Of a stretch of 13,630 nucleotides of DNA, positions 1-7,409 are shown piece after piece. Origin of the DNA: an uncultured Bacteroidota bacterium (GTDB lineage Bacteria; Bacteroidota; Bacteroidia; Chitinophagales; Chitinophagaceae); contig CAIWHI010000127.1 in the NCBI GenBank assembly GCA_903912435.1, forward strand, positions 1 through 13,630, in the 5' to 3' direction. Every line of letters begins with the position of its first letter. Within the stretch, counting starts at the first letter, position 1. The notes below the pieces were generated by a model. The model had not been told where the DNA came from. It was given only the letters and a program-made list of their open reading frames with translations, and ran no database searches. The position numbers and the translations under genes are program-made.

Positions 1-1490
1 CCCATACGTGCAGTACCCATTTCGTGCACGGTATCTCCACCTACCATATGGTAATTGAAGGGTTCCACCTTCTTGAATCCGGCATCTAATAGCATTTCTG
101 CGGCTGATGCCATTATATCTTTACCCATTTTCACCTCATTCTCCCTGAAAGAAAAATCTATTTTCACCAGCGGTATGCCCCATTGGTCCTTATTTTGGGC
201 ATCAAGGCTAATTTTATTATCAAAATAGGGTAAGCATTCTCCACGTCCTCCCATCCATACCTCCCATGGTCCGGGTTTAGTGAGTTGGTCTTTAAATGAT
301 TTGCCTACCCCTTCCAGCCAGCCGCTTTTATTTAACCACTCCTGCCGCTCTCCCTGTCCCTGGAATCCATAACCACGAATGAAATCATTTTTATTTTCCA
401 TCCCAGGCAGGTTTCTAAACCGGGGTATATAAAAACCACAGGGCCTTCGTCCTTTATAATATTGGTCGGTAAATGATTCATGAATACCTGTTGCACCTGC
501 ATTGCTGTGGTGGTCCATCAGGTTATGCCCCAGTTGGCCACTACTGTTACCTAATCCATCAGGATGATTGCCTGATTTTGAATTAAGCAAAATTGCAGTA
601 CTGGCAATTGTTGATGCATTTAGGAAAATGATTTTTGCAAAGAATTCAATAGTCTCTTTGGTATTTGCATCTATTACCCTTACCCCTTTGGCCTTATATG
701 TTTTAGGGTCATAGATAATTCCATGCACTACCGAAAACGGCCTTAGGGTAAGGTTGCCAGTGATCATTGCAGCCGGTATTGTAGATGCGTTGCTACTGAA
801 ATAACCTCCAAATGGGCATCCTCTGGAACATAGGTTTCGGTATTGACATGGCCCTCTGCCATCCCATCCCCTTGTAAGGTTCGTAACTCTTTGTATGGTT
901 AAAATTCGTTGATCATAGTTTTTCTTCAAACTTTGAGCCAGGTGTTTTTCTATAAAATTCAACTCCATACCCGGAAGTAATTTTCCATCAGGTAGGTGGT
1001 TCAATCCTTCCGCAGTTCCGCTAATGCCAATATAATTTTCTACATAATCATACCATGGCTCCAGGTCTTTATATCTTAGAGGCCAGTCAACAGCTATTCC
1101 ATCCTTGGCATTGGCCTCAAAATCCAGGTCGCTAAACCTATAGCAATTTCTGCCCCATACCAGCGACCGGCCACCTACCTGATAACCCCTTATCCAGTTG
1201 AAAGGCTTGTCCTGTATATATGGATGCTCCTTATCGCTGGCAAAAAAGTGTTTTGAGCTTTCGTCGCTCAGCATACATTGGGTTGGGTTTTCTGCCCTGT
1301 CCTTTGCTGTATGACTTAAGCGGTGTTCAAATTCCCAGGGATGAAGTGTGGCGGTAGTGTAATCCTTAATGTGTTCTACATTGCGTCCGCGTTCCAATAA
1401 AAGGGTTTTAAGCCCTTTCTGACATAGTTCCTTAGCAGCCCAACCGCCGCTTATTCCACTCCCTATTACTATTGCATCATAGGTATTCAT
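1..1490 (-). CDS. GMC-family FAD-dependent oxidoreductase, large subunit of a sugar/alcohol dehydrogenase (3' end outside window)
   Basis: Seen: my reading of the minus strand gives 496 uninterrupted codons from the ATG at 1488-1490 to the window edge, so the gene is cut by the edge and not broken. Residues 9-16 (IGSGISGG) form the Rossmann dinucleotide-binding loop, and ERGR (33-36) ends the second strand. HEMGTARM at 489-496 matches the GMC C-terminal HxxGTxRMG motif, whose His (489) is the usual active-site base. The partner His/Asn expected about 40-50 residues later lies outside the window. C215, C221 and C225 form C-x5-C-x3-C, resembling the iron-sulfur ligand region I recall from bacterial FAD glucose dehydrogenase. 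No signal peptide is visible. Inferred: it is the catalytic subunit that oxidises a sugar or sugar alcohol, exported with the Tat-signal small subunit encoded 6 nt upstream. Substrate is unknown; glucoside 3-dehydrogenase activity is a plausible alternative to gluconate or glucose oxidation. Confidence 0.93.
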   Translation of the reverse strand, partial: MNTYDAIVIGSGISGGWAAKELCQKGLKTLLLERGRNVEHIKDYTTATLHPWEFEHRLSHTAKDRAENPTQCMLSDESSKHFFASDKEHPYIQDKPFNWIRGYQVGGRSLVWGRNCYRFSDLDFEANAKDGIAVDWPLRYKDLEPWYDYVENYIGISGTAEGLNHLPDGKLLPGMELNFIEKHLAQSLKKNYDQRILTIQRVTNLTRGWDGRGPCQYRNLCSRGCPFGGYFSSNASTIPAAMITGNLTLRPFSVVHGIIYDPKTYKAKGVRVIDANTKETIEFFAKIIFLNASTIASTAILLNSKSGNHPDGLGNSSGQLGHNLMDHHSNAGATGIHESFTDQYYKGRRPCGFYIPRFRNLPGMENKNDFIRGYGFQGQGERQEWLNKSGWLEGVGKSFKDQLTKPGPWEVWMGGRGECLPYFDNKISLDAQNKDQWGIPLVKIDFSFRENEVKMGKDIMASAAEMLLDAGFKKVEPFNYHMVGGDTVHEMGTARM

Positions 1491-1496
1491 AATAAA

Positions 1497-2072
1497 TTAT
1501 TTTGTAGCCCATGATTTTTTTGTTGGCCCAACAGTCATGCATGCAATAAATTGTTTGGGTACATCATCATAATCCAGTGCCGATGTTGCACCTTGCTGTG
1601 ATGTACAATACCCAAGTACTGTGTATTCCTTCAAAGTGGTGAAGAAGGGTAGCCCCAGGAATTTCTTCCTTATTTTGCCCCAAATGCTAATTCGTGGTTT
1701 ACCTTCCTGTTCAAAATGGAGTAATATAGCTTCTTTTTGTTCTGTAGTACATTTGGTAAAGGACGTGCCATATTTAAAATGCGTATAGGCCTCTATATCA
1801 TGTAGCCCATTCAGAAATTTGTTCTGACTCTTGGTATCTGTACAATCCATTATCATTTTATAGATAAATTCGCCCACTTTCGCGTCTTTAGCACCCGGCG
1901 TGTCAGTTCTTGGAATAATGGTTTCGGCCAATTCATCGAGCAATTCCTTATATTCTACCAGGTCAGACAAGTTAGCTTGTCTGGAGTTTTTATACCATTG
2001 GAAGGCGGGTACAGCTATAGCGGTAGCCCCTACGGCAAAAAGCAAAAATTTCACTGCCTTTCTCCTATCCAT
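1497..2072 (-). CDS. Gluconate 2-dehydrogenase subunit 3 family protein (dehydrogenase small subunit)
   Basis: The 191-residue product starts MDRRKAVKF followed by a hydrophobic stretch (about residues 9-24), which looks like a twin-arginine signal. The body has the family's features: a helix ending ELAETIIPRTDTPGA (about 48-62) and a C-terminal segment with KEYTVLGYCTSQQGA. In this family the small subunit helps export and mature its GMC partner, which is encoded immediately downstream (6-nt gap), so the two should form one periplasmic or membrane-attached enzyme. No cytochrome subunit is visible; electrons must go to a partner encoded elsewhere. A TTG directly before the ATG (2073-2075) would add one residue; I prefer the ATG. 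The leader is A/T-rich without a Shine-Dalgarno, as is normal in Bacteroidota. A -7 box lies about 58 bases upstream. Family assignment is firm, substrate is not. Confidence 0.88.
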   Translation of the reverse strand: MDRRKAVKFLLFAVGATAIAVPAFQWYKNSRQANLSDLVEYKELLDELAETIIPRTDTPGAKDAKVGEFIYKMIMDCTDTKSQNKFLNGLHDIEAYTHFKYGTSFTKCTTEQKEAILLHFEQEGKPRISIWGKIRKKFLGLPFFTTLKEYTVLGYCTSQQGATSALDYDDVPKQFIACMTVGPTKKSWATK

Positions 2073-2129
2073 CAAATGGTTTTTATGATTTTGTTTTTGA
2101 ATTGTTAACCCCAGTTAAAATGAGTTTTG

Positions 2130-2137
2130 CAAATGTA
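2130..2137 (-). promoter_or_regulatory. Candidate -7 box (TACATTTG) for the dehydrogenase operon
   Basis: Read on the minus strand the sequence is TACATTTG, an exact match to the Bacteroidota -7 consensus TAnnTTTG, placed 57 bases before the small-subunit ATG. I see no TTG at the usual 17-23 bp further upstream, so the -33 element is missing or degenerate. The predicted leader contains a short dyad, TTAAC-TGGG-GTTAA (2105-2118), that could be an operator or be chance. Confidence 0.45.
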
Positions 2138-2193
2138 AAAGAAAGTAGCACATTCTTATAACCCCACCATGTAAAAAATCATTTTTTTATATT

Positions 2194-2217
2194 GTGAAAT
2201 AGAAATAATAATTTCAC
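2194..2217. repeat. Inverted repeat GTGAAAT-N10-ATTTCAC in the intergenic region
   Basis: Two perfect 7-base arms are separated by 10 A/T-rich bases, between the 3' end of the glycosyltransferase pair (2327) and the promoter region of the dehydrogenase operon. On the minus strand the hairpin is followed by AATATAAAAAAA and not by a T-run, so it is a poor intrinsic terminator. A regulator-binding site upstream of the dehydrogenase promoter is the alternative. Nothing else in 2138-2326 is recognisable. Confidence 0.3.
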
Positions 2218-2326
2218 GTAATGTTAATGAGCCTTTCTGGAAAGTGAGTATTGGGCGATGATTTAACAATTTATTCAATCGTGCTGATGGTGCCTATTTT
2301 CTGGATATGCTACGTAATTGTGGAAT

Positions 2327-3910
2327 TTACCAGTTTGATTGATTATTTAATCTATATATATGTGTTCCCGGCAATTTATCATCCTGATACAATAAGAACC
2401 TAAGTGTGTCCCCTTCAAACACCATTTTAGTATCTATAAGGCTGTCTACACCTGGATTATTGTTGGTGATATAGGTATTTAAATGGTATCTTTTCATTTC
2501 CGCAAGCAAGGTATCCCTCGAAGTTATTGGCCGGGTAAGGCTATAAAACTGGCATTTGGAGAAATAGGCCAGGCGTTCCATTTTTTGTGCCTCAATACCT
2601 GAATTGAACTTGCATGTAAATTTTATGTCCTTGCCTAAGGTGTTCAGGAAACCAGCTATTTTGTATTCATAGCAGCCTTCTTTATGCATTTTGCTCATTC
2701 TATAGATAGGGAATACCAAAAAACTTATTGCGATAACATATGGCAGTAAGCCTATAATTTTAAAATGATTTCTTGTAGATAAATGATTTTGATAAAACAA
2801 GCCAAAGGCAATCATTCCTATTGGTATAAGGCTCCAGATATACCTTGGTTCGAAATTAATGAGAATATACCCAATTGGGAATAGGATAAAGAATAAGGCT
2901 AGAATAAAAGTAGGTTCGGTAGTTTTTCTGGCTTTTGGATTAAGGGCGAATTTTATCAATACCAGTGAAATAATGGGGAATGCAATTGAAATTTGAGTTG
3001 TACTCAGCAAAAGCTTGTAAAGATTTAGACCAATCTTCAATATTTGTCTAAAAAACAATGCCCCGGAACTCCAAAAATGCGGGGTAATACCATTTACAAA
3101 ATAAGGGTCTTCCCAATAGTAGGGGCTGTCCTGATAAGGGGAGGGTAGTAACAAGTCAATTCCATCCTTCCAAATAGGATGGCCTACAAGAAACCATGAA
3201 AGATTAAGTGAGCCTGAGGTTGAAGTTGTCCAAATTCCATATTTGGAATGCAATGCCAATATCCAGGGAAAGCTAAAAAAGAGTAGACATGTGATGGTAG
3301 TACCACAAATTTTCAGCCAATTGCCAATATTGCCTTTCGTAATAAACCAAACCCCAACCAGAGTATTTAAGATAAAGAAGGGGAATGAATAAGCCTTAGC
3401 AAAATAGGCGAGTGCACCAATTGTCCCGTATACAGTCCATAGCCAAGGCTTATTAATGAAGCCATCTGAAATTAATAATCTAAGGGTAGATAGCAGGAAA
3501 AAGCATTCCCATATATCATCAAATGACTGGTCGAACACTGCATAGCAAAGAAAGATGGCCAGGGTTATATTGAATACCCATTGTAATCTGAAGATGACCT
3601 TCAATTTCGCAAAAAGGCTTTGACTAATGTAGATAAAACCAACTGCCCCCATGCAATTAACTATTACAGAGGCAGGTATGTCATTGATGCCTAATTTAAT
3701 AATCAGTGCGCTCAACCAGCAACTCCATGGGCTCCAATAGCCATTTATAGCCTTTGAGTAATCTCCTATTGCATACCTATGAGCTATTGTGAGGTAGGCA
3801 GTACCATCGGGGTCTATATAATATTGATAGTATGGGTATAGTAAATATATCAGCAGACACATCAACAGGGCCGAAGTGAAAAAAGGAAGCTGTTTGCTTA
3901 AATTATTCAT
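2327..3910 (-). CDS. Polytopic membrane protein, probable GT-C (PMT/ArnT-like) glycosyltransferase
   Basis: A 527-residue protein with roughly ten to twelve hydrophobic segments. The first segment (about 8-30) is followed at once by YYIDPDGTAYLTI with D33 and D35 in the first loop. That layout, an acidic motif directly after TM1 and a conserved aromatic/Pro region (GYWSPWSCWL) before TM2, is typical of GT-C enzymes that transfer a sugar from a polyprenyl-phosphate donor on the outer face of the inner membrane. A soluble-looking tail of about 120 residues follows the last membrane segment. I chose the ATG at 3908-3910, which overlaps the end of the upstream gene by 8 nt (ATGAATAA) and suggests translational coupling. 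An ATG at 3935-3937 would add nine polar residues from inside the neighbour. Donor and acceptor are unknown, and no O-antigen, lipid A or protein target gene lies nearby. Membrane nature is certain; enzyme class is inferred from layout. Confidence 0.75.
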   Translation of the reverse strand: MNNLSKQLPFFTSALLMCLLIYLLYPYYQYYIDPDGTAYLTIAHRYAIGDYSKAINGYWSPWSCWLSALIIKLGINDIPASVIVNCMGAVGFIYISQSLFAKLKVIFRLQWVFNITLAIFLCYAVFDQSFDDIWECFFLLSTLRLLISDGFINKPWLWTVYGTIGALAYFAKAYSFPFFILNTLVGVWFITKGNIGNWLKICGTTITCLLFFSFPWILALHSKYGIWTTSTSGSLNLSWFLVGHPIWKDGIDLLLPSPYQDSPYYWEDPYFVNGITPHFWSSGALFFRQILKIGLNLYKLLLSTTQISIAFPIISLVLIKFALNPKARKTTEPTFILALFFILFPIGYILINFEPRYIWSLIPIGMIAFGLFYQNHLSTRNHFKIIGLLPYVIAISFLVFPIYRMSKMHKEGCYEYKIAGFLNTLGKDIKFTCKFNSGIEAQKMERLAYFSKCQFYSLTRPITSRDTLLAEMKRYHLNTYITNNNPGVDSLIDTKMVFEGDTLRFLLYQDDKLPGTHIYRLNNQSNW

Positions 3911-5252
3911 TGGGAAGTAATGGTGTTGATGTTTCAAATAATTTCCTTCCGATGCCTATGGAGGCACAACCTATGGCAATTAATGATACTGGTAAAAAAT
4001 ACCGGGTATTTGCAATAGGGCCGGCTGCCAATGCAAAGTAAACCAGATAACCCAAAATAAATAACCTAATTAGCCAATGTATTTCCCTTCTCCTGAAAAA
4101 CCAGTACATCCCTAGCAATCTGATGCAATTGAATAGAAATATGATGGCTACAAAAAGTAGTGATGGATTGTTTTTTATGTAGTCACCCATACCATTTATT
4201 CCTTTATCCTTCCAGGTTGCAGAGAATCCAGTTCTTTCCTTACTAAATAATCTGCCATAGCTCAATTTTCCTGTAAATAAGTCAAGTTCCCCTTTACCCG
4301 GTTCAATAAATATGCGGCAGGAATTTTTGAGATGGAAGGCCATATAAGGTGCGAAATTTTCTTTGAGTAATGCTACACCTCGTTCATTGGCATAGTCATA
4401 CCGCTCACTAAAATCAGGTATGGATGCAATATTATTCCGCTCTTTTGCCAGCCATCTACCTGCACTATCAGCACCTTCTTTTGCACTAAAATAGGAGTAG
4501 TAATAAAAGATGGCATTAAAAGATTGATTACTTGAAAAATGGAATTTACCTGTCCGGGTAAAATTCCAATAATTGTACATTACCACAAATAATAACGGAG
4601 TCAGTGCAAGTAATACGGGCCTTTGCAATTTTAGTTTTAAATAAGCTGCAGTAATCACCACTACAAAAACATGAACCAATGTATAAGGGTAGAGGACAGG
4701 CTTAATAAACATACCAACCACAAGTGCCAGACTCATGTAAATTAGGTACTTGAACTCCTTTTTCTGCAATAGGTTTATGAAATTCCCAAAATAGAGAAGT
4801 GTACAGGTTTGTAACAAAATGTCGGGAGCCATAGTATTGGCATTGATAAACTGGGCTGGGTAGGCTATGGTAAGTAATAGTAGCAGCCAATCCCATTTTT
4901 TGGAATAGCCTATTTTCAGGAAAACCCTACGAATATACAGGATATTGAATATTGATACTGCATTTTGAAGCACCAGTACAATCCAGTTATTTACAGAGAA
5001 CAAATAAACCCCAAGTAAAAAAAAAGGATATACAGGTTGCCTCTGGGTCATGTATTCAGGAGAAATAGGTAGAGCAGGATTGCCACTGTATAGGAAATTA
5101 AGGTTCTTCAAATTTACCGCCTCATAGATATACTCATATGAATCACCCATGTAGATCCGGGTGAAGCAAATGGCCATTAGGAAAAAGGCAATATGCATCA
5201 ATACAATGCTGATGATGAATATTTTATCCTTTTTATCTAATGTTATTTTCAA
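3903..5252 (-). CDS. Polytopic membrane protein, probable GT-C (PMT/ArnT-like) glycosyltransferase
   Basis: A 449-residue membrane protein laid out like its downstream neighbour. It has a short Lys/Asp-rich cytoplasmic start (2-10), TM1 at about 11-31, then RIYMGDSYEYIYEA with D37 and E40 in the first periplasmic loop, then RQPVYPFFLLGVYLF leading into TM2. About ten hydrophobic segments follow. Acidic residues after TM1 and an R-x-P-x-x-P motif before TM2 are what GT39-type family members show. The start is a TTG (5250-5252). The next in-frame ATG, codon 19, lies in the middle of TM1, and upstream codons meet a stop with no ATG or GTG, so TTG is the better choice. It is probably first in a two-gene operon with the gene ending at 2327. 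Promoter: nothing convincing between 5253 and 5311. Paralogy of the two proteins is suggested by layout; overall similarity looks low. Confidence 0.75.
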   Translation of the reverse strand: MKITLDKKDKIFIISIVLMHIAFFLMAICFTRIYMGDSYEYIYEAVNLKNLNFLYSGNPALPISPEYMTQRQPVYPFFLLGVYLFSVNNWIVLVLQNAVSIFNILYIRRVFLKIGYSKKWDWLLLLLTIAYPAQFINANTMAPDILLQTCTLLYFGNFINLLQKKEFKYLIYMSLALVVGMFIKPVLYPYTLVHVFVVVITAAYLKLKLQRPVLLALTPLLFVVMYNYWNFTRTGKFHFSSNQSFNAIFYYYSYFSAKEGADSAGRWLAKERNNIASIPDFSERYDYANERGVALLKENFAPYMAFHLKNSCRIFIEPGKGELDLFTGKLSYGRLFSKERTGFSATWKDKGINGMGDYIKNNPSLLFVAIIFLFNCIRLLGMYWFFRRREIHWLIRLFILGYLVYFALAAGPIANTRYFLPVSLIAIGCASIGIGRKLFETSTPLLPNE

Positions 5253-5311
5253 ACTATTCGCAGATTTTTTATTGCTCTTATTCTAACTTAAAACAGTGGT
5301 TTCTATAGTAG

Positions 5312-5363
5312 CCCCGGCCTTTAGGCCGGGGAAAATGGTTAAAATTAAATTGGCTTTAGCCAA
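5312..5363. repeat. REP-like double palindrome (two hairpins with TTTA loops)
   Basis: Hairpin 1 at 5312-5331 is CCCCGGCC-TTTA-GGCCGGGG, a perfect 8-bp stem. Hairpin 2 at 5350-5363 is TTGGC-TTTA-GCCAA, a 5-bp stem with the same loop, and 18 A/T-rich bases separate them. A weaker third dyad, TCAT-N7-ATGA, may lie near 5380-5395. The G/C-rich block stands out from AT-rich surroundings and sits between the prmC stop (5404) and the glycosyltransferase start (5252). Paired hairpins like this resemble the repetitive extragenic palindromes mobilised by IS200/IS605-related RAYT transposases. No transposase is in the window. Neither strand has a T-run after hairpin 1, so a classic intrinsic terminator is unlikely, though it may protect the prmC mRNA end. 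Confidence 0.6.
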
Positions 5364-5403
5364 AATCCCGTCAACATTTGTCATCTCTGAAATGAGGCAA
5401 AAA

Positions 5404-6258
5404 CTATTTCCTGGCCCTAAGCATCCGCCAATTACCTTGCATATCCTTTCTTATTTCAACATCCCTATACCCCGTTTCTTCAAAAAGTTGTTTGGACTCT
5501 AAGGCCTTGGATAAGGCTAATTCGCAATAAATATAACCCTTATCATTTAAATGTTCCAGTCCGAATTGGGCTATTGTTCTATAAAACACCAACGCATCTT
5601 CATCGGGTACAAAAAGTGCTATATTAGGTTCATGGTCTTTTACATTAGTATGCATCTGTTCTGCTTCCGACATAGGTATATAAGGTGGGTTAGAAACTAT
5701 AACATCATATACTGGTAGATTATTGCGGTCTGCCTCATTTAAAAAGTCTAATTCCATAAATTCCACCTCTGCACCCAGTTGCGCTGCATTGCTTATAGCT
5801 ACCTCAAGGGCATCAGTACTAATATCGCATGAAATTACATTTGCGTAGGGTAATTTTAGTTTTAATGAAATGGGTATACAGCCACTACCGGTACCTATAT
5901 CCAAAATGTTTAGTCCCAATGTATTTTGATGATCATTAATAACCCATTGTACCAACTCTTCTGTTTCGGGTCTTGGGATAAGTACATGGTTATTTACAGT
6001 AAATTCCCAATACATAAACCATGCCTTGCCTAAAACATATTGCAAAGGCGCACCTTTTAGTAAATTAGATTTAGCCAGTTCATATTCCTTGTTTTGTCCT
6101 TCGGTAAGTAATTCTTCCTTATTAATCAGCCTTTGGGTTTTGTTTTGGCCGGTAATATGGTTTAGTACCTCATGTGCTATGGCAGCCGACTCCCTTTCAT
6201 CGTAAAGATTTTGCAATTTGCCCTTCAAATCATAGAATGCCCTGCCAAAATTAACCAT
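5404..6258 (-). CDS. prmC: Peptide chain release factor N5-glutamine methyltransferase
   Basis: PrmC methylates the Gln of the GGQ loop of release factors RF1 and RF2, using S-adenosylmethionine, in the cytoplasm. The 284-residue product has the usual length and architecture. An N-terminal helical substrate-binding domain (1-80) carries the hallmark GKAWFMYWEFTV and VLIPRPETE (92-100). The Rossmann-fold methyltransferase domain follows, with the SAM loop DIGTGSGC (120-127), the acidic residue after strand 2 (D145) and the catalytic NPPY (190-193). The ATG at 6256-6258 gives a normal N-terminus. It diverges from ribD with 64 bases between them. TATCTTTA (6270-6263), one base off TAnnTTTG and 4 nt before the ATG, is a weak promoter candidate. 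The gene ends about 40 bases before the REP-like palindrome and probably stands alone as a transcription unit. Confidence 0.95.
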   Translation of the reverse strand: MVNFGRAFYDLKGKLQNLYDERESAAIAHEVLNHITGQNKTQRLINKEELLTEGQNKEYELAKSNLLKGAPLQYVLGKAWFMYWEFTVNNHVLIPRPETEELVQWVINDHQNTLGLNILDIGTGSGCIPISLKLKLPYANVISCDISTDALEVAISNAAQLGAEVEFMELDFLNEADRNNLPVYDVIVSNPPYIPMSEAEQMHTNVKDHEPNIALFVPDEDALVFYRTIAQFGLEHLNDKGYIYCELALSKALESKQLFEETGYRDVEIRKDMQGNWRMLRARK

Positions 6259-6296
6259 GTGGTAAAGATACTTTCAAAAAGTTTCAGGTGGGGTTG

Positions 6297-6321
6297 TTAC
6301 CTTCACACTTTGGAAAGGTAA
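6297..6321. promoter_or_regulatory. Inverted repeat TTACCTT-N11-AAGGTAA directly before the ribD start
   Basis: Two perfect 7-base arms are separated by 11 bases. The second arm ends one base before the TTG start codon of ribD. In RNA it could form a hairpin pressing on the start codon, and in DNA it could be an operator serving the divergent prmC and ribD genes. Dyads of this size also arise by chance. I see no FMN riboswitch in the 64-base spacer, which is too short for one. Confidence 0.25.
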
Positions 6322-6322
6322 T

Positions 6323-7399
6323 TTGGAATCAGATAAGATATACATGCAAAGGGCACTGCAATTGGCAGCCAAGGGAAGTGGTTTCACAGCACCTAACCCT
6401 ATGGTTGGGGCTGTATTAGTGCATGAGGATAGGATAATAGGCGAGGGGTGGCACCACAAATACGGTGGTAATCATGCCGAGATTAATTGTCTGAATAATG
6501 TAGCTAATGTGGACAGGGAGCTCATTCCTCAAAGCACCATGTACGTTACCCTTGAACCCTGTGCACATTACGGGCAAACCCCACCATGCGCCACAAGGTT
6601 GGTGGCTGAGAAAGTAAAAAAAGTAGTGATTGCCAATACTGACCCCTTTGAAAAAGTACAAGGACGGGGGATAGAAATTTTAAAAGCTGGTGGAGTAGAA
6701 GTGGCAACGGGGCTTCTTGATAATGAGGGTGCATGGTTAAATCGCCGTTTTTTTTGCTTTCATCAAAATAAGCGACCCTACATCATCCTAAAATGGGCGC
6801 AGACTGTTAATGGATTTTTAGCACCTGCCGATGGCAGTAGGTTCCAAATTGCCGGGCCTGCGAGTATGGAACTGGTACATAAATGGCGCACTGAAGAAAG
6901 CGCTATTATGGTAGGAACCAATACAGCCAGGAGTGATAATCCTGAGTTGACAGCCCGCCTTTGGCAGGGTAAGCAGCCTTTGAGAATTGTTCTAGATAGA
7001 ACTTTGACCTTGCCATCAACTAATAAATTGTTCAATGACAAGGCCCCTACCTGGGTGATTAATGAGGTAATTGACAAAGAGGAAAATGGAGTAAAATTCA
7101 TTAAGATTAATTTTGGCAATAGTCTGATTGCCAATTTATTAAATGAGCTATTTAAGGAAAAAAAGTTGTCTCTGATTATAGAAGGTGGTACCCAATTATT
7201 GAACAGTTTTATTACTGCCGGATTATGGGATGAAGCCCATATTTTTACAGGTCCACAATCATTAGGTAGTGGTATTGCCTCTCCTGGACACCTTATAAAC
7301 AGCCAACAAATTTTCGAAACGAAAATTGGTGAGGATAGACTAAATACTTTTGTAAATACTAACAATCCATACAAATACCAAAAGGGGGTGCCCCAATAA
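6323..7399 (+). CDS. ribD: Bifunctional diaminohydroxyphosphoribosylaminopyrimidine deaminase / 5-amino-6-(5-phosphoribosylamino)uracil reductase
   Basis: RibD carries out two successive steps of riboflavin synthesis: deamination of the pyrimidine made from GTP, then NADPH-dependent reduction of its ribosyl side chain. The 358-residue product has both halves. Deaminase (1-145): APNPMVGAV (23-31), HAE with zinc ligand H51 and catalytic E53, and PCAHYGQTPPC with zinc ligands C80 and C89. Reductase (about 150-358): RPYIILKWAQTVNG, MVGTNTARSDNPELTAR (196-212) and IIEGGTQLL. The start is a TTG. It puts six residues before the conserved Tyr-Met (7-8), as in other RibDs, and no ATG or GTG precedes it in the open frame (back to 6266). 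The ATG at 6344 would cut the domain. Other rib genes are absent, so the pathway is scattered in this genome. The transporter gene begins 10 nt after its stop. Confidence 0.95.
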   Translation: MESDKIYMQRALQLAAKGSGFTAPNPMVGAVLVHEDRIIGEGWHHKYGGNHAEINCLNNVANVDRELIPQSTMYVTLEPCAHYGQTPPCATRLVAEKVKKVVIANTDPFEKVQGRGIEILKAGGVEVATGLLDNEGAWLNRRFFCFHQNKRPYIILKWAQTVNGFLAPADGSRFQIAGPASMELVHKWRTEESAIMVGTNTARSDNPELTARLWQGKQPLRIVLDRTLTLPSTNKLFNDKAPTWVINEVIDKEENGVKFIKINFGNSLIANLLNELFKEKKLSLIIEGGTQLLNSFITAGLWDEAHIFTGPQSLGSGIASPGHLINSQQIFETKIGEDRLNTFVNTNNPYKYQKGVPQ

Positions 7400-7409
7400 A
7401 ATATAGCCG

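Noticed and set aside
1..1490. The first 1.5 kb might look like non-coding sequence or a broken gene, because no complete open frame with start and stop is present.
   Set aside because: Reading the minus strand gives 496 codons without a stop and with intact GMC motifs; the gene is only cut by the window edge.
1900..2088. Plus-strand frame of 62 codons.
   Set aside because: Antisense to the Tat-signal small subunit, with no support of its own.
3911..3937. Nine-residue N-terminal extension of the second glycosyltransferase from an upstream ATG.
   Set aside because: It lies inside the upstream gene's coding end and adds only polar residues; the ATG at 3910 makes a common 8-nt overlap.
5312..5331. 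Rho-independent terminator for prmC.
   Set aside because: No T-run follows the stem on either strand, and a second hairpin with the same loop points to a REP-like element.
5296..5502. Plus-strand open frame of 68 codons starting near the REP-like palindrome.
   Set aside because: It reads through the hairpins and then antisense to the 3' end of prmC; no family signature, and it is a typical by-product of this kind of repeat.
6778..7374. Long minus-strand frame of 198 codons.
   Set aside because: It is antisense to the ribD reductase domain, which has clear motifs; its translation has no coherent domain.
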